DNA from: CBDHDN01 sp965261585
GTDB taxonomy: Bacteria; Pseudomonadota; Alphaproteobacteria; UBA6615
Assembly (NCBI GenBank): GCA_965261585.1
Contig: CBDHDN010000071.1
Coordinates: 54,080-118,079, forward strand
Length of the DNA: 64,000 bases
Reading direction: 5' to 3'
The position numbers and the translations under genes are program-made. Below, in pieces: positions 43,207-51,726 of this stretch. The number at the start of each line of letters is the position of its first letter. Position 1 is the stretch's first letter. The notes beneath the pieces are model-generated. The model saw only the letters and a program-made list of their open reading frames with translations, was not told the DNA's origin and made no database searches.

Positions 43207-44781
43207 ATGGAAGGCTTTGCGATCCTCTCGCTGACGACGTTCCTGCCGCTGCTCGGTGTCGCGTTCATCCTGCTCGTGCGCCACGACGACGAGGAGCGGG
43301 TAAGCGCCAACGTGCGCTTCATTGCGTTGTGGACGTCCCTCGCGACGTTCCTGGTCAGCCTGTTCCTGTGGTTCAACTTCGACCCGACGACGGCGGACTT
43401 TCAGTTCGTCGAAAAGGTGCCGTGGCTGCCCGCGTTCGGTATCTCGTATCACCTGGGCCTTGACGGCATCTCGATCTTCTTCGTGCTGCTGTCGACGTTC
43501 CTGACACCGCTGTGCATCCTAGCGTCATGGAAGTCGATCACGGTGCGCGTGCGCGAGTACATGATTGCCTTCCTGGTGCTCGAAACCCTGATGATCGGCA
43601 CCTTCAGCGCCCTCGATTTCTGGCTGTTCTACGTGTTCTTCGAGGCCGTGCTGATCCCGATGTTCATCATCATCGGCGTCTGGGGCGGCCCGCGCCGCGT
43701 CTATTCGGCCTTCAAGTTCTTCCTCTACACCCTGGCCGGCTCGGTCCTGCTGCTGGTCGCGATCCTGGCGCTCTACTTCCAGGCCGGCACGTCCGACATT
43801 CCGACGCTGCTCATGGTCATCGCCGATCCGCTCAATGCACAGGAAGGCCAAGGGTTCAGCGTGCCGCTCGGCCTGCAGTTGTGGCTTTGGCTGGCGTTCC
43901 TCGCGTCGTTCTCTGTCAAGCTGCCGATGTGGCCGGTCCATACCTGGCTGCCCGACGCCCATGTCGAGGCACCGACCGCGGGTTCGGTCATCCTCGCCGG
44001 CGTGCTCCTGAAGATGGGCGGGTACGGCTTCCTGCGTTTCTCCTTACCGATGCTGCCGCTCGCGTCCGAGGTCTTCACACCGCTGATCTACACCCTGTCG
44101 GTGATCGCCATCATCTACACCTCCCTCGTCGCCCTGGCGCAGGAGGACATGAAGAAGCTGATCGCCTATTCCTCGGTCGCCCATATGGGCTTCGTGACGA
44201 TCGGCATCTTCTCGGCGACCCATCAGGGCGTGCAGGGCGCGATCATCCAGATGCTGAGCCACGGCATCCTGTCGGCCGCCTTGTTCCTGTGCGTCGGTGT
44301 CGTCTATGACCGTGTGCACTCGCGTGAGATCTTTGTCTACGGCGGCCTCGTCAAACGGATGCCGCGCTATGCCTTCGTCTTCATGGTGTTCATGCTGGGC
44401 TCTGTCGGGCTGCCCGGGACGAGCGGTTTCGTCGGTGAGTTCCTGGTCCTCGTCGGCGCGTTCCAGGACAACACCTGGGTCGCGCTGTTGGCGACCACCG
44501 GCATCATCCTGGGCGCCGCATACATGCTCTACCTCTATCGCCGCGTCATCTTCGGCAAGCTAGATAAGGAGAACCTGATGGCGCTGCTCGATCTCGACCG
44601 CCGCGAGTTGCTGGTGATGGTACCCCTCGTGCTGGTCGTGCTGTGGATGGGACTCTATCCGCGGCCGTTCCTGGCCGCGACGGAAGCTTCGGTGGCGAAC
44701 CTGATCGTCAACGTGGAAAAGGCCCAGAGGGCGCCCGACGGCGCGCCAGTGGTCGCGCCAGACGAAGTCGCGGCGCGGTAA
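43207..44781 (+). CDS. nuoM: NADH-quinone oxidoreductase subunit M
   Basis: This 524-aa antiporter-like subunit has the conserved SYHLGLDGISIFFVLLSTFLTPL, FFEAVLIPMFIIIGVWGG and KLPMWPVHTWLPDAHVEAPTAGSVILAGVLLKMGGYG. ATG 43207, 13 bp after nuoL. Confidence 0.97.
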   Translation: MEGFAILSLTTFLPLLGVAFILLVRHDDEERVSANVRFIALWTSLATFLVSLFLWFNFDPTTADFQFVEKVPWLPAFGISYHLGLDGISIFFVLLSTFLTPLCILASWKSITVRVREYMIAFLVLETLMIGTFSALDFWLFYVFFEAVLIPMFIIIGVWGGPRRVYSAFKFFLYTLAGSVLLLVAILALYFQAGTSDIPTLLMVIADPLNAQEGQGFSVPLGLQLWLWLAFLASFSVKLPMWPVHTWLPDAHVEAPTAGSVILAGVLLKMGGYGFLRFSLPMLPLASEVFTPLIYTLSVIAIIYTSLVALAQEDMKKLIAYSSVAHMGFVTIGIFSATHQGVQGAIIQMLSHGILSAALFLCVGVVYDRVHSREIFVYGGLVKRMPRYAFVFMVFMLGSVGLPGTSGFVGEFLVLVGAFQDNTWVALLATTGIILGAAYMLYLYRRVIFGKLDKENLMALLDLDRRELLVMVPLVLVVLWMGLYPRPFLAATEASVANLIVNVEKAQRAPDGAPVVAPDEVAAR

Positions 44782-44792
44782 GGGAGACGGCA

Positions 44793-46244
44793 TTGCCCAT
44801 CGTACCCGATCTGCTGTCGGCCGTGCCGGAGCTGTTCATCGCCGTCGCGGCGATGGCCGTGCTGCTGTTCGGCGTGTTCCGCGGCGAGGGATCGGCCCGC
44901 GCCGTCTCATGGCTCTCGGTCGCCATCCTCATTGTTGCCGGCGTCCTCGTGATCGCCGGTCCGACCGACCGCATCATTGCCTTCAACGGCCTGTTCATCG
45001 TCGACTATTTCGCGGCGTTCACGAAGGTGCTGATCTTGCTCGGCGCGGCGTTGGCGATCGTCATGTCGGTCGCCTACAACACGCGCGAGGGCATTGCCCG
45101 CTTCGAGTTCCCGGTGCTGATCCTGTTCGCGGCATTGGGCATGATGATGATGGTGTCCGCCAGCGACCTGATTGCGCTTTATCTCGGCCTCGAGCTGCAG
45201 AGCCTGGCGCTGTTTGTCGTCGCCGCCTATCGGCGCGACTCGCTGCGCTCGTCGGAAGCGGGCCTCAAGTTCTTCGTCCTGGGGGCGCTGAGCTCGGGCC
45301 TGCTGCTGTACGGCGCATCGCTGGTCTATGGCTTTGCCGGGACGACAAACTTCGAGCGGTTGGCCCAAGTCTTGATCGAGGCGCCCGGCGCCAACCCGGC
45401 GATCGGTATCATCGTCGGCATTGTCCTCATCGTCGCGGCACTTGCCTTCAAGGTCTCGGCGGTGCCGTTTCACATGTGGACCCCGGACGTCTACGAAGGC
45501 GCGCCGACGCCTGTCACCGCGTTCTTCGCGGTGGCCCCCAAGATTGCCGGCATGGCGTTGTTTGCGCGGGTCATGCTCGGGCCGTTCGGCGACCTGGTCG
45601 CGCAATGGCAACAGATCCTCTGGCTGATTTCGCTGGCGTCGATGATCCTCGGTGCCCTGGCCGCGATCAATCAGACGAATATCAAGCGTCTGATGGCCTA
45701 CAGCTCGATCGGCCACATGGGTTACGCCCTGGTCGGCCTGGTCGCCGGCAGCGAGCTCGGCATACAGGGCCTGCTGCTCTATCTGACCATCTATCTGTTC
45801 ATGAATGTCGGTGCGTTCGCGTGCATCCTCTCGATGCGCCGCGACGGCCGCATGGTCGAGGGCATCAACGATTTGGCGGGGCTCAGCAAGACCAACCCGC
45901 CGATGGCCCTGGCGCTCGGCATCTTCATGTTCTCGATGGCCGGGATCCCGCCGTTGGGCGGTTTCTTCGGCAAGCTCTACGTCTTCCTGGCGGCCGTCGA
46001 GGCGGGGCTGTTCATACTCGCCGTCGTCGGCCTGCTGACCAGCGTCGTCGCCGCCTTCTACTATCTGCGCATCGTCAAGCTCATGTATTTCGACGAGCCG
46101 CTGGAGTCCTTCGACCGGCCCGTCGGCCGTGAGATGTCTGTCATTCTGATCGGGACGAGCCTCGTCACGCTGTTCTTCTTCGTCGTTCTGGGGCCTGTGC
46201 TGAACACGGCTGGCCGCGCCGCTGCTGTGCTGTTCACGGCATGA
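44793..46244 (+). CDS. nuoN: NADH-quinone oxidoreductase subunit N
   Basis: This 483-aa antiporter-like subunit has the pattern SASDLIALYLGLELQSLALFVVAAYRRDSLRSSEAGLKFFVLGALSSGLLLYG and FKVSAVPFHMWTPDVYEGAPTPVTAFFA. The start is TTG 44793 behind GGGAGA; the long frame from upstream is a shadow of nuoM. Overlaps birA by ATGA. Confidence 0.94.
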   Translation: MPIVPDLLSAVPELFIAVAAMAVLLFGVFRGEGSARAVSWLSVAILIVAGVLVIAGPTDRIIAFNGLFIVDYFAAFTKVLILLGAALAIVMSVAYNTREGIARFEFPVLILFAALGMMMMVSASDLIALYLGLELQSLALFVVAAYRRDSLRSSEAGLKFFVLGALSSGLLLYGASLVYGFAGTTNFERLAQVLIEAPGANPAIGIIVGIVLIVAALAFKVSAVPFHMWTPDVYEGAPTPVTAFFAVAPKIAGMALFARVMLGPFGDLVAQWQQILWLISLASMILGALAAINQTNIKRLMAYSSIGHMGYALVGLVAGSELGIQGLLLYLTIYLFMNVGAFACILSMRRDGRMVEGINDLAGLSKTNPPMALALGIFMFSMAGIPPLGGFFGKLYVFLAAVEAGLFILAVVGLLTSVVAAFYYLRIVKLMYFDEPLESFDRPVGREMSVILIGTSLVTLFFFVVLGPVLNTAGRAAAVLFTA

Positions 46245-46999
46245 GTACCAGCCCCGCAGTGCCGCTGGGCTGCCGCCTGATTGCGCTCGACAGTATCGGC
46301 AGCACGAACGAAGAAGCGAAACGGCTGGCGGCCGATGGCGCCGCCGACGGGACGTTCGTGTGGGCGCGCGAGCAGACGGCCGGGCGCGGCCGCCATGGTC
46401 GCAGCTGGCATTCGCCGCCGGGCAATCTCTACGTGTCCGCCATACTGCGGCCGGCCTGCGCCGCGGCAACAGCCATGCAGCTGGGCTTCGTCGCTGCCGT
46501 CGCCCTGCGCGCGGCGATCCTGGAGCTGGCGCCGGACCTGCCGGGGCTGTCGCTGAAGTGGCCCAACGATGTGCTTCTGAACGGCCGCAAGCTCGCCGGC
46601 ATTCTGCTCGAGAGTGCGGCCGGTCCTGAGGGCACCCTCGAATGGCTGGTCGCCGGCAGCGGTGTCAATATCGAGCACTGCCCGACAGGCGGCGACACGG
46701 CAGCGACGAGTCTGTCGCTGGCCGGTTGTACACTCGGCGTCGAGGCGCTGTTGAGCGCCTACGCCGACGCACTTTGCGATTGGCGCGAGCGCTGGGTCGG
46801 CGCGGGCTTCGCGCCGGTCAGGCAGGCCTGGCTGGCGGCGGCAACCGGGTTGGGGCAGCCGGTCCAGGTCCGCCTCGCGGGGCAGCGCTTGGCCGGCGTG
46901 TTCGCCGACCTCGACGGCGCCGGCGCCCTGGTGCTCGACCAGCCCGGCGGTCGGCGTGCCATTACGGCCGGTGAAGTGTTCCCGGTGGAGGCCGTCTAG
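46241..46999 (+). CDS. birA: Biotin--[acetyl-CoA-carboxylase] ligase
   Basis: This 252-aa protein transfers biotin to the carboxylase carrier protein. It shows DSIGSTNEEAKRLA, the GRGRHGRSWHSPPGNLYVS ATP/biotin loop and KWPNDVLLNGRKLAGILLES. It lacks the N-terminal DNA-binding domain of E. coli BirA, so it is an enzyme only, as usual at this locus. Overlaps the end of nuoN. Confidence 0.94.
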   Translation: MSTSPAVPLGCRLIALDSIGSTNEEAKRLAADGAADGTFVWAREQTAGRGRHGRSWHSPPGNLYVSAILRPACAAATAMQLGFVAAVALRAAILELAPDLPGLSLKWPNDVLLNGRKLAGILLESAAGPEGTLEWLVAGSGVNIEHCPTGGDTAATSLSLAGCTLGVEALLSAYADALCDWRERWVGAGFAPVRQAWLAAATGLGQPVQVRLAGQRLAGVFADLDGAGALVLDQPGGRRAITAGEVFPVEAV

Positions 47000-47002
47000 C
47001 CC

Positions 47003-47776
47003 ATGCTGCTGGCAATCGACTGCGGCAACACGACCACCGTCTTCGCGGTGATGGACGGCGATACCGAACGTGGCAACTGGCGGGCGTCGACCGATCCCGG
47101 ACGGACCGCCGATGAGTACTCCGTCTGGCTGACACACCTCATGGCGCGCAGCGGCTTGGATGGGTCCGACATTGATGGCGTCATTATCGCGACCGTCGTG
47201 CCCAATGCGCGGGAGGCACTGACCAGGCTCGCGGAGGATGAGTTCGGTATTACCCCGCTGGTCGTCGGCGACGCCAACGTCAGGCTCGGTCTCAAGAACC
47301 TAATGGACCGGCCCGAGGATGCCGGTGCCGACCGTCTGGTCAACGCCGTCGGCGCCCATAGTCGCCATCCCGGCGACCTGATCGTCGTCGACTTTGGCAC
47401 CGCTACCACGTTCGACGTGGTCGATGCCGCCGGCAACTACCGCGGCGGCGTCATTGCACCAGGCATCAACTTGTCGGGTGAGGCACTGCACATGGCCGCG
47501 GCGCTGCTACCACGCGTATCCGTGCGCAAACCCGAACGGATCATCGGCAGCAGCACCGTGGCGGCAATGCAGTCCGGTATCTTCTGGGGTTACGTCTCGA
47601 TGATTGAGGGCATGGTGGCCCGAATTCAGCAGGAGTATGGCGCCCACATGAGGGTCATTGCGACCGGCGGCCTGGCACCGCTGTTCGTCGACGCCACCGA
47701 CGATATCGACGTTGTCGACGCCGACGTGACGGTGCGCGGGCTGGTCGAGATCTACCGCCGGTCGACGGCTGCATGA
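47003..47776 (+). CDS. coaX: Type III pantothenate kinase
   Basis: This 257-aa enzyme does the first step of coenzyme A synthesis. Motifs are DCGNTTTVFAVMDGD (phosphate loop), GADRLVNAVGAH and DFGTATTFDVVDAAGNYRGGVIAPGINLS. Three bases after birA; overlaps the RNase J gene by ATGA. Confidence 0.94.
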   Translation: MLLAIDCGNTTTVFAVMDGDTERGNWRASTDPGRTADEYSVWLTHLMARSGLDGSDIDGVIIATVVPNAREALTRLAEDEFGITPLVVGDANVRLGLKNLMDRPEDAGADRLVNAVGAHSRHPGDLIVVDFGTATTFDVVDAAGNYRGGVIAPGINLSGEALHMAAALLPRVSVRKPERIIGSSTVAAMQSGIFWGYVSMIEGMVARIQQEYGAHMRVIATGGLAPLFVDATDDIDVVDADVTVRGLVEIYRRSTAA

Positions 47777-49443
47777 CCGACCGGGACGCAGCCGCAGCCG
47801 GCACCGACGATCTGCTGTTCCTGCCGCTCGGCGGATCCGGCGAGATCGGCATGAACCTCAACCTGTATGGCCACGCCGGCAAGTGGCTGATGATCGATTG
47901 TGGCATTACGTTCGGCGACGACGAGACGCCGGGCTTGGACGTCATCATGCCGGACCCCCGGTTCATTGTGGAGCGCCGGCGCGATCTCGTTGGCCTGGTG
48001 CTGACGCACGCGCATGAGGACCATATCGGTGCCGTGCCCTATCTGTGGCCGCGCCTGCAATGTCCGATCTATGCGACGCCGTTTACTGCCGCGGTACTGC
48101 GCCGCAAGCTGGCCGACGCGGACTTCACTGTCGACATCACCGAGATCCCGATGTCCGGGCGCTTTACGATCGCGCCGTTCGAGCTGGAGCTCGTGACGCT
48201 GACCCATTCGATACCCGAACCCAGCGCGGTCGTCGTGCGCACGCCCGTGGGCACCGTCTTGCATACCGGGGACTGGAAGCTCGATCCCGAGCCGCTCGTG
48301 GGTGACACCGCCGACATTGCCGCGTTGCGCGCGCTCGGCGACGAGGGTGTGCTCGCGATGGTCTGTGATTCGACGAACGCCCTCGTCGATGGCGAGTCCG
48401 GCTCCGAGGCCGCGGTGCGCGACAGCCTGCGCACAATCGTCGGCACGCTCGGCAACCGGGTCGCCGTGACCTGCTTTGCCAGCAACATCGCGCGGGTCCG
48501 CACGATCGCCGAGGTCGCCGCCGCCAACGACCGCCACGTCTCCCTGGTCGGCCGGTCCCTGTGGCGCCTGACCGATGCGGCGCGGGAGACCGGCTATTTC
48601 GACGGCGTCGGCACCTTCGTCGGCGAGCATGACGCCGGCTATCTGCCGAAGGACAAGGTGCTCTACATCTGCACCGGCAGCCAGGGCGAGCCGCGGGCGG
48701 CGCTGTCGCGGATTGCTCGCGACAACCATCCCCACATCGTGCTCGAACAGGACGACACCGTCGTCTTCTCCTCACGCATCATCCCCGGCAACGAGAACTC
48801 GATCGGCCGCTTGCAGAACCAGCTCGCCGCCATGGGCGTGCGGGTGATCACCGAGAAGGACGCGTTCGTCCACGTCTCAGGGCATCCCGCGCGCGGTGAG
48901 CTGGTGCGCATGTATCAATGGGTGCGGCCACGGATCGCTGTCCCGGTGCACGGCGAGATGCGCCACATGTTGGGCCATGCCGATTTGGCTGCGGGGTGCC
49001 AGGTGCCCCACACGCCGGTCATCGCCAACGGCGACATCCTGCGCCTGTCCGCCTCCGGCGCCGAAGTCGTCGGCCAAGCTGCCCATGGCCGGCTGGCGCT
49101 CGACGGCACGCGGATCGTGCCGGTGCAATCGGAGGACATACGCAGCCGCCAGCGCATGCTGTGGAACGGCAGCGTCGTCCTGACACTGGTCGTCGATGGC
49201 GACGGCGTGCCGCTGGACGACACTCAGCTGTCGGCGTCCGGGCTGCTCGGCGACGGGTCGGCGGACCGTGCTCTACGCGACACCATCGTCGACGACGCAA
49301 TGGACGACATCGTCGCCCTGTCGCCCGCCAAACGGCGCGACGACGCGGCCCTGACCGAGGCCGCGCGCCGGGCCGTCCGGCGCGCCGTCAAGGCTCATCT
49401 CGGCAAACGACCACCGACCGAAGTTCACCTCGTCCGATTGTAA
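47773..49443 (+). CDS. rnj: Ribonuclease J
   Basis: This 556-aa metallo-beta-lactamase/beta-CASP nuclease has the zinc motif THAHEDHIGAVPYL (HxHxDH), HTGDWKLDPEP, VCDSTNA, and the beta-CASP and C-terminal segments (SGHPARGELVRMYQWVRPRIAVPVHGEMRHM). It acts in 5'-end RNA processing and decay. Placement after birA-coaX is typical of alphaproteobacteria. Confidence 0.94.
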   Translation: MTDRDAAAAGTDDLLFLPLGGSGEIGMNLNLYGHAGKWLMIDCGITFGDDETPGLDVIMPDPRFIVERRRDLVGLVLTHAHEDHIGAVPYLWPRLQCPIYATPFTAAVLRRKLADADFTVDITEIPMSGRFTIAPFELELVTLTHSIPEPSAVVVRTPVGTVLHTGDWKLDPEPLVGDTADIAALRALGDEGVLAMVCDSTNALVDGESGSEAAVRDSLRTIVGTLGNRVAVTCFASNIARVRTIAEVAAANDRHVSLVGRSLWRLTDAARETGYFDGVGTFVGEHDAGYLPKDKVLYICTGSQGEPRAALSRIARDNHPHIVLEQDDTVVFSSRIIPGNENSIGRLQNQLAAMGVRVITEKDAFVHVSGHPARGELVRMYQWVRPRIAVPVHGEMRHMLGHADLAAGCQVPHTPVIANGDILRLSASGAEVVGQAAHGRLALDGTRIVPVQSEDIRSRQRMLWNGSVVLTLVVDGDGVPLDDTQLSASGLLGDGSADRALRDTIVDDAMDDIVALSPAKRRDDAALTEAARRAVRRAVKAHLGKRPPTEVHLVRL

Positions 49444-49549
49444 CGTCAGGCCGCGCCCCGAAGAATGCGCGGGCGTTACTGGTTTCGCCGGGCCATGCGA
49501 ATGCATAGTGTAGCCGGGCGGATTGCCGCGTCGGAGGGCCCTTGCTGCT

Positions 49550-49954
49550 GTGATCGGACGCTTGAATCATGTCGCCATCGTCGTGCCGGACCTGGCCGCG
49601 GCGCGGCTGACCTACAGTGAGGCCTTGGGCGCCACATGCTCGGAGCCGGTCGACATGCCGGCGCACGGCGTCACGACCGTGTTCGTCGAACTGGCGAACA
49701 CCAAGATCGAGCTGCTGCAGCCGCTCGGCGACGCATCGCCGGTGAGCCGCTTTCTCGGCCGCAACCCGGCCGGCGGCCTGCACCATGTCTGCTATGAGGT
49801 CGACGATATCTATGCGGCCCGCGACCGGTTGGCTTCGCGCGGTGCTCGTGTCCTGGGCGATGGCCGGCCGCGCACCGGCGCGCACGGCAAGCCGGTTCTG
49901 TTCCTTCACCCCAAGGACTTCTCGGGCACGCTGATCGAGCTCGAGCAGGCCTGA
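49550..49954 (+). CDS. mce: Methylmalonyl-CoA epimerase
   Basis: This 134-aa VOC-fold enzyme interconverts the (R) and (S) forms of methylmalonyl-CoA in propionate metabolism. It reads GRLNHVAIVVPDLAAARLTYSEALGA, FVELANTKIELLQPLGDASPVSRFLGRNPAGGLHHVCYEVDDI and VLFLHPKDFSGTLIELEQ, with metal ligands His, His and Glu in the expected places. GTG 49550 follows GGAGG. Located as usual between rnj and the DUF1467 gene. Confidence 0.92.
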   Translation: MIGRLNHVAIVVPDLAAARLTYSEALGATCSEPVDMPAHGVTTVFVELANTKIELLQPLGDASPVSRFLGRNPAGGLHHVCYEVDDIYAARDRLASRGARVLGDGRPRTGAHGKPVLFLHPKDFSGTLIELEQA

Positions 49955-49965
49955 CCGGACCGCCG

Positions 49966-50217
49966 ATGAATCCCGTCTCGGCGATTGTTGTGTTCCTGAT
50001 CATCTGGTGGCTGGTGCTGTTCATGGTGCTGCCCTTCGGCATCCAGCGCGAGGATGCGCCGCTGCCGGGCAACGATCCCGGCGCGCCGGTCAACCCGCGG
50101 ATGTGGACCAAGATCGGCGTCACGACGGCGATCACCGCCATCGTCTTCGGCATTACATTCTGGGTCGTCCAGTCCGGTCTCGTCTCGTTCCGCGGTCTGA
50201 CCTTCGACGGCGTCTGA
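49966..50217 (+). CDS. DUF1467 family membrane protein
   Basis: This 83-aa protein has two predicted transmembrane helices (SAIVVFLIIWWLVLFMVLPFGI and ITAIVFGITFWVVQ) flanking a polar loop with QREDAPLPGNDPGAPVNPRMW. The family has no known function but is regularly found between mce and proS in alphaproteobacteria. Confidence 0.9.
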   Translation: MNPVSAIVVFLIIWWLVLFMVLPFGIQREDAPLPGNDPGAPVNPRMWTKIGVTTAITAIVFGITFWVVQSGLVSFRGLTFDGV

Positions 50218-50228
50218 CAGGCGCGGCG

Positions 50229-50766
50229 GTGAGCGGTTACTGCATGGCCGGCCCCAGGGCACGAGTGGCATGGGCCCTACCATGACAGCGAGTATGGCTT
50301 CCCGGCGCGCGACGAGGCCGTGCTGTTCGAGCGGCTTGTCCTGGAGATCAGCCAGGCCGGCCTCAGTTGGCTGACAATTCTGAAAAAACGCGCCGCCTTC
50401 GATGCCGCCTATGACGGTTTCGACGTCGAGACGGTCGCCGCCTATGGCGATGCCGAGCGGGCCCGGCTGCTCGCCGACTCCGGCATTATCCGCAACCGGC
50501 TCAAGGTCAACGCGGCGATCGAAAACGCCCGGCGCCTGCTGGCGCTGCGCGCCAGCCATGGCGGCTTTGCCGCCTGGCTCGACGTGCACCACCCACGCGC
50601 CAAGGCCGACTGGGTCAAGCTGTTCAAACAGACCTTCGTCTTCACCGGCGGGGAAATCACCGGTGAGTTCCTGATGAGCCTCGGCTACCTGCCCGGTGCT
50701 CACGCCGAGGACTGTCCGGTCTTTGCCAGGATCGCCAAACTGGCGCCACCGTGGATGCGCGATTGA
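50229..50766 (+). pseudogene. tag: DNA-3-methyladenine glycosylase I gene, frameshifted near its start
   Basis: The start (GTG 50229, VSGYCMAGP) and the rest (GHEWHGPYHDSEYGFPARDEAVLFERLVLEISQAGLSWLTILKKRAAF ... FLMSLGYLPGAHAEDCPVFARIAKL) lie in different frames. Dropping one A in cccca-ggg near 50257 joins them. The rest is well conserved, including the C-terminal zinc pair H-X3-C. Translation from GTG 50320 would give 148 residues without the first zinc Cys/His and part of the active site. Tag removes 3-methyladenine from DNA. A sequencing error is possible. Confidence 0.78.
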
Positions 50767-50929
50767 TCGCCGGCGACGGTGCGCGGCCAGCGCGGCGCTC
50801 GGCGACGGGATGGTGATGGGGATGACCCTAAAAGTGCCACAATGCGCAAGTAAAGGCCACAAAGGCCGTCAAATAGCCACAAAGTCTTCGGCGACTAGAC
50901 AGAAAAATCGGCAAGGCCTCGATTCAGCC
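50767..50929. other. Non-coding stretch between tag and the sRNA 2 promoter
   Basis: No gene is supported. It includes short repeated CCACAA(A/T) triplets (gccacaatg, gccacaaagg, gccacaaagtc at about 50836-50890) and a small hairpin CAAGGC/GCCTTG at 50912-50932 next to the promoter. Confidence 0.4.
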
Positions 50930-50958
50930 TTGCTATGAAATCGTTCACGTTATATTGA
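50930..50958 (+). promoter_or_regulatory. Putative promoter of sRNA 2
   Basis: TTGCTA at 50930-50935 and TATTGA at 50953-50958 are 17 bp apart; an overlapping TATATT starts at 50951. The putative RNA start is a few bases downstream. Confidence 0.45.
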
Positions 50959-50962
50959 TCAG

Positions 50963-51043
50963 ATGTCGGTGCTTCATGACCGCGACACCGATCTCTTGCT
51001 TTTCCTCCCAACCTGGGCCGCGCGTACGTGCGGTCCTTTTTTT
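50963..51043 (+). ncRNA. Putative small regulatory RNA 2
   Basis: It has a 5' hairpin (TCGGTG ... CACCGA, 50966-50991), an unpaired TTTCCTCCC (51001-51009) and an intrinsic terminator. The order and the motifs match sRNA 1 at 28612-28692, including the same terminator stem GGGCCGC ... GCGGTCC with the G-U pair at the same position. No protein frame explains it. Confidence 0.6.
51015..51043 (+). terminator. Intrinsic terminator of putative sRNA 2
   Basis: A 9-bp stem GGGCCGCGC / GTGCGGTCC with two G-U pairs, a GTAC loop and a run of seven T. Confidence 0.85.
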
Positions 51044-51206
51044 GAATGAGCCGAGGATAGGTAAAGTCGACCGGCCGTTCAAGCCTCATGGGATTGCCGG
51101 TCGCGGCAATCGTTGTGCTGGGTTGGGCGTTTCATTCACGCGTACCCATGCTGCCGCAACCGCTTGAATTACGCGTTTATTAGGCGCGGCCTCGTATCAT
51201 CTAGCA

Positions 51207-51617
51207 ATGCGCAATATGATGCTTGTGGCGGTCCTTGGATTATTGCCCATGGTTGTGGTGGCGCAAGAGGTCGTCGTCACCCGTGGTGTGTGCCGGCAGC
51301 TCGTTGCGCATGAGGCCCGCGCCGACACCGAATACCGTCTCGGCGCCGACGTGCGCGGACAGCCGGTCGCGCCGGCGGATTTGCCGGGCGCGTCCCGGAT
51401 CCGTGTTCCCGATAGCTTCGGCGTGCCAATTACCGTCGAGCTCGACGCCCGCTTGGGCATTCCACCCGGCGGCGACTCGCAGTTTACGGCCGCGGCCCGA
51501 ATCGGCATGGTCGAGGTGGCCGAAGACGGCGCGCTGACGTTCGACGGCCAGCCCTTGATCGACGAGGATGCACGCCGGATTGCCATTGCCTGTCGCCAGA
51601 CGTTCTCGGGCCTCTAG
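51207..51617 (+). CDS. Secreted hypothetical protein
   Basis: 136 residues with a short signal peptide (MRNMMLVAVLGLLPMVVVAQ, cleavage near AQ), so periplasmic or secreted. The mature part includes VCRQLVAHEARADTEYRLGADVRGQPVAPADLPG and IPITVELDARLGIP, with two Cys that could pair. It looks like a conserved alphaproteobacterial hypothetical, but I cannot name the family. Located 110 bp before proS. Confidence 0.75.
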   Translation: MRNMMLVAVLGLLPMVVVAQEVVVTRGVCRQLVAHEARADTEYRLGADVRGQPVAPADLPGASRIRVPDSFGVPITVELDARLGIPPGGDSQFTAAARIGMVEVAEDGALTFDGQPLIDEDARRIAIACRQTFSGL

Positions 51618-51726
51618 CCGCCCCGGTGCTCGACGGTCGCGGGGGTGACAGCCGGGCGCGCTTTGCCTACTCTCGCGCCCGCCTGAAACTGTGCCGCGGC
51701 ACGAACGACGACGGTGGGACCCGGGG

